From positions 1 to 40,304 of the IMG/VR virus record IMGVR_UViG_3300013772_000030: a stretch of DNA of 40,304 nucleotides. One strand, written 5' to 3'. Below the pieces are notes generated by a model. That model worked only from the letters and a program-made list of their open reading frames with translations. It was not told the origin of the DNA and searched no databases. Positions 22,549-28,313 of this stretch are shown in pieces. A program made the translations under genes and the position numbers. This DNA is from a virus. The stretch's first letter is position 1; every line of letters starts with the position of its first letter.

Positions 22549-22845
22549 ATGTACATTGCAGAGGTTGGCTTCTACCACAACAGCATCGGAATCTTCAAGG
22601 TAGTAGAGAATCAGGGCACCGGTCGCCGCTACGCTAAAAAGCTCGAAGTCTTCGAAGGCTCCCCTAGCTGGGAATTCGCCCAAGGCGCAGTGACCAAGCT
22701 CAAGGCTAACACCAAGCTCTCAGAGGCCACCGCAGCCCGTTTCGGAGCACTCTACGGAACTTGCATCTGCTGCATGCGACTCCTCGACAATGAGGAATCA
22801 ATTGCACGAGGAATCGGCCCAGTCTGCTTCGCAAAGTATTTCTAA
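22549..22845 (+). CDS. DUF6011-like treble-clef/zinc protein
   Basis: A 98-residue protein. The C-terminus ARFGALYGTCICCMRLLDNE, then SIARGIGPVCFAKYF, matches the phage/actinobacterial motif RYGxxxGxCxxCGRxLTDPxSxxxGIGPxCxxKF, a Cys-rich zinc-binding unit of unknown function. The N-terminus GFYHNSIGIFKVVEN and RYAKKLEVFEGSPSWEFAQG are beta-rich. CAAGGAGAACAAA precedes the ATG. A strong terminator follows. Confidence 0.78.
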   Translation: MYIAEVGFYHNSIGIFKVVENQGTGRRYAKKLEVFEGSPSWEFAQGAVTKLKANTKLSEATAARFGALYGTCICCMRLLDNEESIARGIGPVCFAKYF

Positions 22846-22850
22846 AGGTC

Positions 22851-22875
22851 AAGGGCTTCGGCCCTTTTCTTTTGC
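22851..22875 (+). terminator. Rho-independent terminator
   Basis: AAGGGC-TTCG-GCCCTT followed by TTCTTTT; a compact UUCG-tetraloop terminator after the DUF6011-like gene. Confidence 0.85.
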
Positions 22876-22975
22876 CCAAAATTCCCCAAAAAGTTTTTGC
22901 CGTCCTCTAGTGACCCAGCCACGTCCGCTTCATGCCTCAAGCCTCTCACACAATCCAGCCAAACACAAGCCCAAA

Positions 22976-23022
22976 ACAAAACTTTTGTAAGACTTGCGCC
23001 CAGCGCAGATATGCCATAGACT
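22976..23022 (+). promoter_or_regulatory. Promoter with complete ACAAAACTTTTGT box
   Basis: TTGCGC (22994-22999), 17 bp, TAGACT (23017-23022). The palindrome ACAAAA-C-TTTTGT lies just upstream of the -35; this is its clearest complete copy. Confidence 0.68.
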
Positions 23023-23051
23023 ATCTACATAACCACAACCAAGGAGTCAAA

Positions 23052-23171
23052 ATGCTTTCAGCCTCATTCACCAACTGGGTAGCCACTCTGGACCCGCGTG
23101 AGCGCGTACTCGTTCCCGCTAAGCGCAACGAATCCCTCCGCGAATTCTTCGCTAACCGCTCCAGCAAGTAG
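23052..23171 (+). CDS. Small basic protein, 39 residues
   Basis: ATG 23052 has CCAAGGAGTCAAA upstream and a good promoter. The product starts MLSASFTNWVATLDPRERVL and ends EFFANRSSK. Basic, one helix; nucleic-acid binding is possible. Too short for a family call, but promoter and ribosome-binding site support a real gene. Confidence 0.55.
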   Translation: MLSASFTNWVATLDPRERVLVPAKRNESLREFFANRSSK

Positions 23172-23174
23172 GAC

Positions 23175-23203
23175 TTGACACAGCCCAGCAATGGGCATAG
23201 AGT
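23175..23203 (+). promoter_or_regulatory. Promoter with spacer inverted repeat
   Basis: TTGACA (23175-23180), 17 bp, TAGAGT (23198-23203); GCCCAGCAATGGGC forms a hairpin-capable repeat in the spacer. Confidence 0.68.
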
Positions 23204-23248
23204 ATCTACATAAGCAGTTCACAACTCAACAGAGAAATGAGAAACACA

Positions 23249-23473
23249 ATGTCGAAACTCATCAACGACGAAACCTTCATCTGCGAAGACTGCTACTTCG
23301 ATCACCACGAAGGCCGCGCAATGAAAGACAACTCCGTTAGCTGGACAGATAACAACACTGACCCGGACGATGACGAAGAACTCCGGACGATTGAATTCTC
23401 CGCCAGCCCCTGCGGATGCTGCGGAACTACTCTCGCTGGTCACCGCTACCAGATGGCAATCTGGGAACTCTAG
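23249..23473 (+). CDS. Small Cys4 zinc-ribbon-like protein
   Basis: A 74-residue protein with CEDC (about residues 12-15) and PCGCCG (about 54-59), giving a CxxC...CxxC zinc-ribbon pattern around an Asp-rich loop (NNTDPDDDEELRT). ATG 23249 is preferred to 23237 because GAGAAATGAGAAACACA gives better spacing. Likely a nucleic-acid or protein adaptor. A strong terminator follows. Confidence 0.62.
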   Translation: MSKLINDETFICEDCYFDHHEGRAMKDNSVSWTDNNTDPDDDEELRTIEFSASPCGCCGTTLAGHRYQMAIWEL

Positions 23474-23485
23474 CCCAGAGGATAA

Positions 23486-23515
23486 AGGCCCCTACTCCGG
23501 TAGGGGTCTTTTTCT
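23486..23515 (+). terminator. Rho-independent terminator
   Basis: Stem AGGCCCCTAC with GTAGGGGTCT followed by TTTTTC. Confidence 0.85.
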
Positions 23516-23543
23516 TTGCTCTAAACTTTCTCAGTTTGACCTA

Positions 23544-23572
23544 TTGACTCCCATACACTATGGGCGTAGATT
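23544..23572 (+). promoter_or_regulatory. Promoter with spacer inverted repeat
   Basis: TTGACT (23544-23549), 17 bp, TAGATT (23567-23572); CCCATA and TATGGG pair within the spacer. Confidence 0.65.
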
Positions 23573-23603
23573 GGTACTTACCAACCCACCCACGGAGGTC
23601 ACA

Positions 23604-23696
23604 GTGAAGAAGAATCAGCCTAAGCCAGTCGCCCAGCCGGTTAAGCCGGTAGCACCACTGCCCAGCTTCACGAATCTAGGCCCCTTCGACCGCTAG
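23604..23696 (+). CDS. Micro-protein, 30 residues, Pro/Lys-rich
   Basis: GTG 23604 with CGGAGGTCACA upstream, dedicated promoter and terminator. The product starts MKKNQPKPVAQPVKPVAPLP and ends in NLGPFDR. Its basic, Pro-rich extended chain could bind an SH3-like surface or nucleic acid. The tidy single-gene unit makes translation credible despite the length. Confidence 0.55.
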   Translation: MKKNQPKPVAQPVKPVAPLPSFTNLGPFDR

Positions 23697-23703
23697 CAAG
23701 TAC

Positions 23704-23728
23704 AGCCCCGCATAGGGGCTTTACTTTT
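23704..23728 (+). terminator. Rho-independent terminator
   Basis: AGCCCC-GCATA-GGGGCT followed by TTACTTTT, right after the micro-protein gene. Confidence 0.75.
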
Positions 23729-23739
23729 GCCCTCTCTCA

Positions 23740-23870
23740 AAGTCACAGCAGCCCCTCTAAGGCCCTAACAGCCTCACAGTGGCACCAGCACCCACACAGC
23801 CCACCGCAGGCCCTACAGGCCCCCGCACAGCCTCGCACAGCCCCCACCAAATGCCAGCAGCCTACGCGCT
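23740..23870. repeat. ACAGCCC-rich noncoding island 2
   Basis: Repeats CACAGCCC/CACAGCCT words as in the 22.4 kb island and shares the 20-mer GCCCACCGCAGGCCCTACAG. No ORF on either strand looks real. Confidence 0.65.
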
Positions 23871-23894
23871 CACGGCTACCCACGCCGCGCCGAA

Positions 23895-23973
23895 CCAAAA
23901 GTGCCCACAATTGGCGAAGACCTCACAAGCGGGGAATTTATCGCGCCGCCTGCAAGGTCTTCGGTTACTGCTA
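23895..23973 (-). ncRNA. Candidate hairpin RNA downstream of an orphan promoter
   Basis: A TAGATG-17-TATACT promoter starts a minus-strand transcript near 23973 with no ORF. It would contain a long stem: CGAAGACCT pairs with AGGTCTTCG across about 30 bases. Alternatively this is only the 3' structure of read-through from the 23986 gene. Confidence 0.4.
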
Positions 23974-23979
23974 ACTAAG

Positions 23980-24008
23980 AGTATATCACTGCCCTAGCAG
24001 TGCATCTA
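23980..24008 (-). promoter_or_regulatory. Orphan promoter with spacer inverted repeat
   Basis: TAGATG (24003-24008), 17 bp, TATACT (23980-23985). CACTGC and GCAGTG pair inside the spacer. No gene follows. Confidence 0.45.
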
Positions 24009-24177
24009 CCAGCTTCGGAACTCCACCTACTACCAAGAACAGCAGCGCGTAGAACACAACCACACAAGCCCCCGGAAACAACGGCGAGCGCACTACAAAA
24101 TTTTGCAGATCTCCGAGTGCCTGCGCCTGCTGTTCGACTCGTGCAATCTTCGCTGCGCTCCACGGTTTACGTGCCAT
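23986..24177 (-). CDS. Small membrane protein, 63 residues
   Basis: From ATG 24177 (AGGAG 9 bases upstream; ATG 24183 is too close): MARKPWSAAKIARVEQQAQA, then a membrane helix (GACVVVFYALLFLVVGG). A basic cytoplasmic part and a single C-terminal helix. Function unknown; such tail-anchored mini-proteins in early phage regions often target host membrane complexes. Confidence 0.6.
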   Translation of the reverse strand: MARKPWSAAKIARVEQQAQALGDLQNFVVRSPLFPGACVVVFYALLFLVVGGVPKLVDALLGQ

Positions 24178-24215
24178 GTTCATTCACTCCTAAGTTGTTC
24201 GGACTTGATACCTCA

Positions 24216-24257
24216 ACACTACAGCAGTGGGCGACTCATTGCAAGCCGCCCACTGCT
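24216..24257 (-). promoter_or_regulatory. Promoter with 11-bp inverted repeat
   Basis: TTGCAA (24239-24244), 17 bp, TAGTGT (24216-24221). Arms 24223-24233 and 24247-24257 are perfect complements; the -35 is in the loop. Confidence 0.7.
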
Positions 24258-24264
24258 TACAAAA

Positions 24265-24510
24265 TTACTCCTTAATCGGAGTCAGGCTCACGAACCTGTC
24301 GAAGTCCCGCACAACGTCGCTCAACTGCTCTTGGTACTTGTCAGACTCTCCGAAGAGCCTGCCACCGTCCAAGTACACGCGCTGGTGGACGTTGGAGCTA
24401 CCGTCTTCCTGCTTGAGCCACACAGAGTACGGCTCGAAGTCGAAACGCTCATCTGAGTTACGCACAGAGGCCGGAACGTTCAGAACCAGTGTGTACATTT
24501 TGCGAGCCAT
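24265..24510 (-). CDS. Hypothetical protein, 81 residues
   Basis: Begins MARKMYTLVLNVPASVRNSD and continues with FDFEPYSVWLKQEDGSSNVH and a helical QEQLSDVVRDFDRFVSL. Small alpha/beta fold, unrecognised. The leader holds GAGTTC-AACCG-GAACTC, then the AGGAGG inside a GTCC-TAGGA-GGAC hairpin 5 bases before the ATG. Confidence 0.62.
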   Translation of the reverse strand: MARKMYTLVLNVPASVRNSDERFDFEPYSVWLKQEDGSSNVHQRVYLDGGRLFGESDKYQEQLSDVVRDFDRFVSLTPIKE

Positions 24511-24556
24511 GGTGTCCTCCTAGGACTTGGGGAGTTCCGGTTGAACTCATATACAT

Positions 24557-24597
24557 AGACTACAGGCAAGAGGGCCAGCCGTCAAGCTGACCCTCTT
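24557..24597 (-). promoter_or_regulatory. Promoter with 12-bp inverted repeat
   Basis: TTGACG (24580-24585), 17 bp, TAGTCT (24557-24562). Arms 24568-24579 and 24586-24597 differ at one G-U-compatible position; the -35 is the loop. Confidence 0.72.
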
Positions 24598-24605
24598 ACA
24601 AAATT

Positions 24606-24860
24606 TTAGCGTCCGATAGTGCGAACCAACCACGTGTGCGAGTTGTGGACCGTGCTCATTTTCGTGTCCCATGCAGCCGCGCCACGTGCCTTCAGGACTA
24701 CTGTGGTGTGAGTCTCGGACGGTGTGCCCCACATGTCGCAGTGCTTGACTTCTACGACTTCGCCCTGCTGGTGGACCTCAATGCCCTTGCAGTTCGGAAG
24801 GTCCATCATGTGAGCCGCCCAGTCTCCGACTTTCAGTTCGTTGGTCTTTACCGTGTTCAT
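24606..24860 (-). CDS. Hypothetical protein, 84 residues
   Basis: From ATG 24860 (GGAAGGCAAGACA): MNTVKTNELKVGDWAAHMMD, HQQGEVVEVKHCDMWGTPSE, HTTVVLKARGAAAWDTK. The LKVGDWAAH plus GEVVEVK pattern is that of a small KOW/SH3-like barrel. Function unknown. A TCGG-AACAAG-CCGA hairpin lies in the leader. Confidence 0.62.
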   Translation of the reverse strand: MNTVKTNELKVGDWAAHMMDLPNCKGIEVHQQGEVVEVKHCDMWGTPSETHTTVVLKARGAAAWDTKMSTVHNSHTWLVRTIGR

Positions 24861-24896
24861 TGTCTTGCCTTCCGTTCGGCTTGTTCCGATATACAT

Positions 24897-24939
24897 ACTC
24901 TACAGCAGTAAGGGCCGGGACACAAGTCCCGACCCTTAC
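24897..24939 (-). promoter_or_regulatory. Promoter with 14-bp inverted repeat
   Basis: TTGTGT (24920-24925), 17 bp, TAGAGT (24897-24902). Arms 24908-24921 and 24926-24939, one wobble mismatch; the loop is at the -35. Confidence 0.72.
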
Positions 24940-24945
24940 AATTTT

Positions 24946-25266
24946 TTATGAGACCTTGACCCAATCAGTGGAGTCTACGCGCTGACCGTTCACGTGAGGC
25001 TCCCGGCCCTTGATGTTGAATGAACCATCAGTGAGCTTGTTCAAGCGGTTAGCAGTGGTGCTAGTGGACCAGCCTGCCCAGCTAGCGTACACGCCTTCGT
25101 CGCTGTAGGAGACGATTTTGTTGCCGTGGTACGTCGCGTGGATATCACCGTGTCCGCCAGCCTCCAAGCGCGTGTTGTGGCCGATTGTCATTGACTCGCG
25201 ACCGTCTAACGCCTTGAGGGCAGCTTCGTAGGACTTCGGGCTGTGCTTGAGGGTGAGGTTCGACAT
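24946..25266 (-). CDS. Hypothetical protein, 106 residues
   Basis: From ATG 25266: MSNLTLKHSPKSYEAALKAL, then HNTRLEAGGHGDIHATYHGN and VYASWAGWSTSTTANRLNKL. Gly/His/Ser-rich beta structure, unrecognised. The ribosome-binding site GGAGGACAAA sits in GTCC-TTGGA-GGAC, and GGAGC-AACCG-GCTCC lies upstream in the leader. ATG 25278 in frame is inside that hairpin and unlikely. Confidence 0.62.
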   Translation of the reverse strand: MSNLTLKHSPKSYEAALKALDGRESMTIGHNTRLEAGGHGDIHATYHGNKIVSYSDEGVYASWAGWSTSTTANRLNKLTDGSFNIKGREPHVNGQRVDSTDWVKVS

Positions 25267-25311
25267 TTTGTCCTCCAAGGACTTCGGGGAGCCGGTTGCT
25301 CCAATAACTAA

Positions 25312-25340
25312 AGACTATCATCATTCCAGCCCACGCGCAA
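25312..25340 (-). promoter_or_regulatory. Promoter
   Basis: TTGCGC (25335-25340), 17 bp, TAGTCT (25312-25317), preceded by a TTTGTAAAG box. No long inverted repeat here. Confidence 0.6.
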
Positions 25341-25349
25341 CACCAAACT

Positions 25350-25472
25350 TTACAAACTTTCGCCTTGACTTCCAGCGTTCAAGGGCTTAAGCTTGAGGTA
25401 TGAAGCAACCGATTGAAGCTGGGTCACCGGGAGACCCCAAAAATAGTTAGGACTCGTTTGGAAAGTAGGCAT
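25350..25472 (-). CDS. Candidate leaderless 40-residue ORF
   Basis: A TTGACA-18-AAGAAT promoter ends exactly 6 bases before ATG 25472. The product begins MPTFQTSPNYFWGLPVTQLQ and ends AGSQGESL. It lies antisense to the plus-strand leaderless peptide at 25400, so the two units transcribe through each other. It could be a regulatory antisense RNA and not a coding gene. Confidence 0.4.
   Translation of the reverse strand: MPTFQTSPNYFWGLPVTQLQSVASYLKLKPLNAGSQGESL
25365..25393 (+). promoter_or_regulatory. Plus-strand promoter of a leaderless peptide
   Basis: TTGACT (25365-25370), 17 bp, TAAGCT (25388-25393), then 6 bases to ATG 25400. CCTTGA and TTCAAGG flank the -35. Confidence 0.62.
25400..25450 (+). 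CDS. Leaderless micro-peptide, 16 residues
   Basis: MKQPIEAGSPGDPKNS then TAG. ATG is 6 bases after TAAGCT in the context GAGGTATGAAG, which is shared with the minus-strand peptides at 25977 and 30072 (AAGGTATGAAG, TAGGTATGAAG). The 3' end shares GACCCCAAAAATA with the 30 kb copy. It could instead be a small structured RNA. Confidence 0.42.
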   Translation: MKQPIEAGSPGDPKNS

Positions 25473-25478
25473 CACTCC

Positions 25479-25508
25479 ATTCTTTCACACTCCAAGCCCC
25501 ACTGTCAA
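25479..25508 (-). promoter_or_regulatory. Convergent minus-strand promoter
   Basis: TTGACA (25503-25508), 18 bp, AAGAAT (25479-25484), facing the plus-strand promoter at 25365. Confidence 0.55.
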
Positions 25509-25514
25509 GCCCAT

Positions 25515-25547
25515 TTCGGACAAAAAGAAAGGGCCTTTCGGCCCCTT
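25515..25547 (-). terminator. Rho-independent terminator
   Basis: AAGGGGCC-GAAA-GGCCCTT followed by TCTTTTTG on the minus strand, after the 25551 gene. Confidence 0.85.
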
Positions 25548-25550
25548 CCC

Positions 25551-25826
25551 TTACTTGTCTAGCGCGGTCTGGATGCTACGGGAGACCTCCCACGAGGGGT
25601 ACAGTGTCTTCATGTTCTTTACCGCGTTACGCATGCCAGCGGGCTTTGTAGTCCGTCCAGCGGGCAGCAGGCCCTGCGCCCTGCATGCGTCCAGTCCGGA
25701 GCCGCCACGGCTCAGCACCATGCCTGTCACGATCTCGATTGCCAGCCCGCGCAATGCTGCGTTGCGCTGGAAGAAAACGATACCTTCGCCAGTAAGGACG
25801 GTTCCGGCTGCTGTGTTCTCCGACAT
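25551..25826 (-). CDS. Hypothetical protein, 91 residues
   Basis: MSENTAAGTVLTGEGIVFFQ, then ALRGLAIEIVTGMVLSRGGS and a basic C-terminus with MRNAVKNMKTLYPSWEVSR. One Cys in LDACRAQGLL. Helical, basic; unrecognised. The ribosome-binding site lies in a 5-bp hairpin GAACT-TAGG-AGTTC, a compensatory variant of the GTCC/GGAC hairpin of other genes; the leader also holds CAAGC-AGAGA-GCTTG. Its terminator is one of the few classical ones in this block. Confidence 0.62.
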   Translation of the reverse strand: MSENTAAGTVLTGEGIVFFQRNAALRGLAIEIVTGMVLSRGGSGLDACRAQGLLPAGRTTKPAGMRNAVKNMKTLYPSWEVSRSIQTALDK

Positions 25827-25871
25827 GTGAACTCCTAAGTTCTTTTCTCAAGCTCTCTGCTTGATAAATCA

Positions 25872-25900
25872 ATCTTCTCACGTTCCAATAGACTATGCAA
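25872..25900 (-). promoter_or_regulatory. Extended -10 type promoter
   Basis: TTGCAT (25895-25900), 17 bp, GAAGAT (25872-25877) preceded by TGA. Confidence 0.5.
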
Positions 25901-25923
25901 GTGTTACGCCAAACTTTCTTTTG

Positions 25924-25977
25924 TTACGGCCCAATAGTTTTTCGGCTCCTCTGGTTTCCCTGCCTCCGGAGCTTCAT
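25924..25977 (-). CDS. Leaderless basic micro-peptide, 17 residues
   Basis: MKLRRQGNQRSRKTIGP then TAA. ATG is 6 bases after TAAGCT. Shares the GNQR(S/T)-x-K core and the nucleotide run GGCAGGGAAACCAGAGGA with the 30.07 kb copy. Very basic; RNA binding is plausible. Whether the peptide or the RNA is the product is open. Confidence 0.45.
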   Translation of the reverse strand: MKLRRQGNQRSRKTIGP

Positions 25978-25983
25978 ACCTTG

Positions 25984-26013
25984 AGCTTACGCGAAAGGGG
26001 CCAGCCCTGTCAA
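25984..26013 (-). promoter_or_regulatory. Promoter of the 17-residue peptide
   Basis: TTGACA (26008-26013), 18 bp, TAAGCT (25984-25989); GGGGC/GCCCC arms flank the -35. Confidence 0.65.
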
Positions 26014-26037
26014 GGCCAGCCCCTTACATTTTTTCGC

Positions 26038-26301
26038 TTAGTCGCAGCAGTCGCGGCTAGTGCACCAATGGTTGTGTGTGGAGCAGCTAGGGTCTGTCTC
26101 CTGCCCTTCGTGGCGCTCCGTGCGCTCTACGGACTCCATCATGATAGGCTCGTCACCGTCTCCCTTGCACTTGGGGCACTCGCCGCCAACCAGTGCCACG
26201 TACTCGCAGTTCGTGCACTCGAACAACTCTTCACAGTCGCACTCGTTGCCGTACGGCTCCATGTTTTCGTAGGCTCGCTGTGCTGAAGCAAATCCGCGCA
26301 T
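26038..26301 (-). CDS. Cys-rich zinc-binding-type protein, 87 residues
   Basis: Three Cys groups: CDCEELFECTNC (about residues 21-32), GGECPKCKG (39-47) and a C-terminal PSCSTHNHWCTSRDCCD (71-87). CxxC pairs at 29/32 and 42/45 make a rubredoxin-like zinc knuckle likely. Asp/Glu-rich elsewhere. Unknown role; possibly a protein- or RNA-binding adaptor. GACT-TTAGG-AGTC encloses its ribosome-binding site. Confidence 0.66.
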   Translation of the reverse strand: MRGFASAQRAYENMEPYGNECDCEELFECTNCEYVALVGGECPKCKGDGDEPIMMESVERTERHEGQETDPSCSTHNHWCTSRDCCD

Positions 26302-26343
26302 CTTGACTCCTAAAGTCTTTCAAGCTCCCTGCTTGATAAATCA

Positions 26344-26391
26344 ATCCTCTCACACAAAGATCCCCGCCACAAGTTCTGTGACGGGGACTTT
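26344..26391 (-). promoter_or_regulatory. Promoter with long inverted repeat
   Basis: TTGTGG (26367-26372), 17 bp, GAGGAT (26344-26349). AAAGATCCCCGCCAC pairs with GTGACGGGGACTTT across 26357-26391. Confidence 0.6.
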
Positions 26392-26398
26392 CGAAATG

Positions 26399-26605
26399 TT
26401 ACAGCGGGTAGTCGCCGTACTCATCTTCGTACGCGGTGAAGGGGCGATCAATTCGAGCCTCCACAAGCTCCTTAGCGAGCGAGGAAACTTCCTGCTTCCA
26501 TTCATACACTGCGTCTCCGTTGCCTGCGTCCTGCGCCTTGAAGAGTTCGTTACGTGCGTTGCTGAGTTCTGCTTCGAGTTCTGCGATACGCTCGGTCTTC
26601 GACAT
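26399..26605 (-). CDS. Small coiled-coil protein, 68 residues
   Basis: MSKTERIAELEAELSNARNE starts a coiled coil that runs to about residue 50 (QEVSSLAKELVEARIDRP), with an acidic tail YEDEYGDYPL. Unrecognised; probably dimeric. Shine-Dalgarno GTAGGAGTCAAA is present, but the hairpin around it is weak here. Confidence 0.62.
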   Translation of the reverse strand: MSKTERIAELEAELSNARNELFKAQDAGNGDAVYEWKQEVSSLAKELVEARIDRPFTAYEDEYGDYPL

Positions 26606-26642
26606 TTTGACTCCTACTGTTTCGGCTTGTTCCGATATAGAT

Positions 26643-26685
26643 AGACTACAGCAGTAAGGCCACCGTGTCTAGTCGGTGGCCTTAC
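26643..26685 (-). promoter_or_regulatory. Promoter with perfect 12-bp inverted repeat
   Basis: TAGACA (26666-26671), 17 bp, TAGTCT (26643-26648). GTAAGGCCACCG (26654-26665) and CGGTGGCCTTAC (26674-26685) enclose the -35. Confidence 0.72.
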
Positions 26686-26690
26686 AAAAT

Positions 26691-26942
26691 TTAGCGCTGG
26701 TGTTTGATCTCGCCGTTGATGATCAAGATCGTGTAGTGTGCTGTGATCGGCCCGAACCGTGCACCGTCCTTAGTGGGCAGGTACTCTACCGTTGCCCAGA
26801 ACAGGTTCATGTTCTGGTATCCTGCCTTGAACTCGAACCACTCGATGTCCCCGGCCTCAAGACGCTCTGTGTAGTGCGGTGTGACGTTCTCCTGTATGCG
26901 CTTGAGGTCGGCTTCCACGTTCTCCGGGTTGTACAGTTCCAT
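26691..26942 (-). CDS. Hypothetical protein, 83 residues
   Basis: MELYNPENVEADLKRIQENV then GDIEWFEFKAGYQNMNLFWA and ITAHYTILIINGEIKHQR. One helix and a beta meander; unrecognised. Leader: TATCGG-AACAAG-CCGATA hairpin followed by GACT-TTAGG-AGTC around the ribosome-binding site, so all three structural elements of this block are present. Confidence 0.62.
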   Translation of the reverse strand: MELYNPENVEADLKRIQENVTPHYTERLEAGDIEWFEFKAGYQNMNLFWATVEYLPTKDGARFGPITAHYTILIINGEIKHQR

Positions 26943-26981
26943 CTTGACTCCTAAAGTCTATCGGCTTGTTCCGATATAATG

Positions 26982-27010
26982 AGCTTAGCCTATATAAGCT
27001 GGCCGCGCAA
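26982..27010 (-). promoter_or_regulatory. Promoter
   Basis: TTGCGC (27005-27010), 17 bp, TAAGCT (26982-26987). AGCTTA and TAAGCT form a palindrome across the -10. Confidence 0.62.
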
Positions 27011-27014
27011 GTCC

Positions 27015-27242
27015 TTACAAAACTTTGTGGTTCAGGACCTGCACAAGTTTCCCGTCCGCGTTGTGAAACTGGTATTCTCCGTTGTCTTTCAGCGAGTCGA
27101 GCGCGTACGCCATGTGTGCGTCTGGTGAGCCTTCCATGGTCTTACAAACGTCCTCCCACGCGAGATTAGCCACGATGGACTTTTCTGCCGGAACGCCGAA
27201 CTGAGAATCTACTGCGAATGAGGTAACCTGAAACTTTGCCAT
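27015..27242 (-). CDS. Hypothetical protein, 75 residues
   Basis: MAKFQVTSFAVDSQFGVPAE, then KSIVANLAWEDVCKTMEGSP and a YQFHNADGKLVQVLNH hairpin. Ferredoxin-like alpha/beta pattern; unrecognised. GGAAGGTTAGTC precedes the ATG and a perfect TATCGG-GACAAG-CCGATA hairpin is in the leader, but the Shine-Dalgarno is not in a hairpin. Confidence 0.6.
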   Translation of the reverse strand: MAKFQVTSFAVDSQFGVPAEKSIVANLAWEDVCKTMEGSPDAHMAYALDSLKDNGEYQFHNADGKLVQVLNHKVL

Positions 27243-27286
27243 GACTAACCTTCCTATGCTTTGTATCGGCTTGTCCCGATATAACT

Positions 27287-27330
27287 ACTCTACACTAGAA
27301 CGGCTCCGGTGTCTATTCCGGAGCCGTTCT
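27287..27330 (-). promoter_or_regulatory. Promoter with perfect 13-bp inverted repeat
   Basis: TAGACA (27310-27315), 17 bp, TAGAGT (27287-27292). Arms 27297-27309 and 27318-27330 are perfect complements enclosing the -35. Confidence 0.73.
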
Positions 27331-27338
27331 TACAAAAC

Positions 27339-27578
27339 TTAGTGGCAGGTGAGCGACTTACCGACGTTCATGCAGCCGTGGCTTGCCGTGCTGCCTGACA
27401 GTTCCGGCATAGGGATATGAATGCCAACCACCGTAAGCAGTCCGCCTATGAGGCAGTAGACGGCTCCCAGCATCCCAAGACCTACCGCGATACCAAGGAC
27501 CCAAGCAACGGCTAGGAACGCGTACCATGTCGCCATGTCGAAGAAACGAGCGGTCGGGGTTGCGAGATTGGATTTCAT
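27339..27578 (-). CDS. Small two-helix membrane protein, 79 residues
   Basis: From ATG 27578 (AGGAGCCACC): MKSNLATPTARFFDMATWYA, then one long or two short membrane helices (FLAVAWVLGIAVGLGMLGAV and YCLIGGLLTVVGIHI), and a periplasmic-side tail with HGCMNVGKSLTCH (two Cys). Envelope-directed; function unknown. The longer frame from 27617 overlaps the promoter. Confidence 0.62.
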   Translation of the reverse strand: MKSNLATPTARFFDMATWYAFLAVAWVLGIAVGLGMLGAVYCLIGGLLTVVGIHIPMPELSGSTASHGCMNVGKSLTCH

Positions 27579-27615
27579 GGTGGCTCCTATGTCATTCGGA
27601 TTGTTCCGATAAAAC

Positions 27616-27661
27616 AACTATAGCCTAGAACTTATCCGGAGACAAGTCCTAGGCTATAGTT
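27616..27661 (-). promoter_or_regulatory. Promoter with perfect 13-bp inverted repeat over -10
   Basis: TTGTCT (27640-27645), 17 bp, TATAGT (27617-27622). AACTATAGCCTAG (27616-27628) includes the -10 and is the complement of 27649-27661. Confidence 0.72.
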
Positions 27662-27669
27662 AAGTTTTG

Positions 27670-27966
27670 TTACGCTACTGCGTACTCTCGGATCAGGGCT
27701 GCGCTGCCCTTCACAATGCGCTGTACGCGAGCGTTAGGCAGGATACGCCTAGCGATAGCATCAAGCGTCGAGAGCGGCTGTACGGGGACGCCAGACGGTG
27801 CCAGCGTGGCGATTCGAACCATCCGCTTGCCGGTCTCAGTGTCGAGAATCTGCTTCACGGTCACGCGCTTTTCCGGCTTGCCCTTGAGTTCCAGCTTGAA
27901 CGGTGTTTCCGTCCACGTCTTCTCTTCGTGGATGGGAGCAAGTGCGGTGATTACTGATGCAGTCAT
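27670..27966 (-). CDS. Hypothetical protein, 98 residues
   Basis: MTASVITALAPIHEEKTWTE, then FKLELKGKPEKRVTVKQILD and RMVRIATLAPSGVPVQPLST; basic C-terminal helix (ARRILPNARVQRIVKGSAAL). Alpha/beta; unrecognised. GTCC-TAGGA-GGAC contains the ribosome-binding site. The promoter lies inside the 3' end of the neighbouring 28019 gene. Confidence 0.62.
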   Translation of the reverse strand: MTASVITALAPIHEEKTWTETPFKLELKGKPEKRVTVKQILDTETGKRMVRIATLAPSGVPVQPLSTLDAIARRILPNARVQRIVKGSAALIREYAVA

Positions 27967-28003
27967 TTTGTCCTCCTAGGACATTGTTTTGGTTGGTAAT
28001 GAA

Positions 28004-28032
28004 AGTCTAGCGTAGTTGCTAGATGAAAGCAA
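28004..28032 (-). promoter_or_regulatory. Promoter inside the upstream gene end
   Basis: TTGCTT (28027-28032), 17 bp, TAGACT (28004-28009); overlaps the last codons of the 28019 gene. Confidence 0.6.
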
Positions 28033-28222
28033 GCTCTCGGACGTAGGATTCTGCTTCAGCCGTTGCAGCGGCCTCGGACTTGAACCACTCCGTCCGACGT
28101 TCCAGCGAGTCATCCCACTGTGTAACGAGTACAGCGGACTTTCCGCCACGTGTTGCGACATACACGCCGCTGTTGCCGTTGATCTGGTTGAGCTTGTAGC
28201 CGTTATCGATCCAGAAAAGCAT
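28019..28222 (-). CDS. Hypothetical protein, 67 residues
   Basis: MLFWIDNGYKLNQINGNSGV, then YVATRGGKSAVLVTQWDDSL and FKSEAAATAEAESYVREL. Pattern of a beta hairpin sheet followed by a helix, as in small phage proteins with a C-terminal A-A-E-x-Y helix. AAGGGGACAAA precedes the ATG without the usual hairpin. Confidence 0.6.
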   Translation of the reverse strand: MLFWIDNGYKLNQINGNSGVYVATRGGKSAVLVTQWDDSLERRTEWFKSEAAATAEAESYVRELAFI

Positions 28223-28264
28223 TTTGTCCCCTTAGTTAGTTGGTTGTTTGAAGCTGATATGTAA

Positions 28265-28303
28265 AGCTTATGCTGCGGTGAGAGCTTTGTCAACTCCCAC
28301 CGC
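28265..28303 (-). promoter_or_regulatory. Promoter with 10-bp inverted repeat
   Basis: TTGACA (28288-28293), 17 bp, TAAGCT (28265-28270). Arms 28275-28284 and 28294-28303, one mismatch; the -35 is in the loop. Confidence 0.72.
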
Positions 28304-28313
28304 TTACAAAAGT

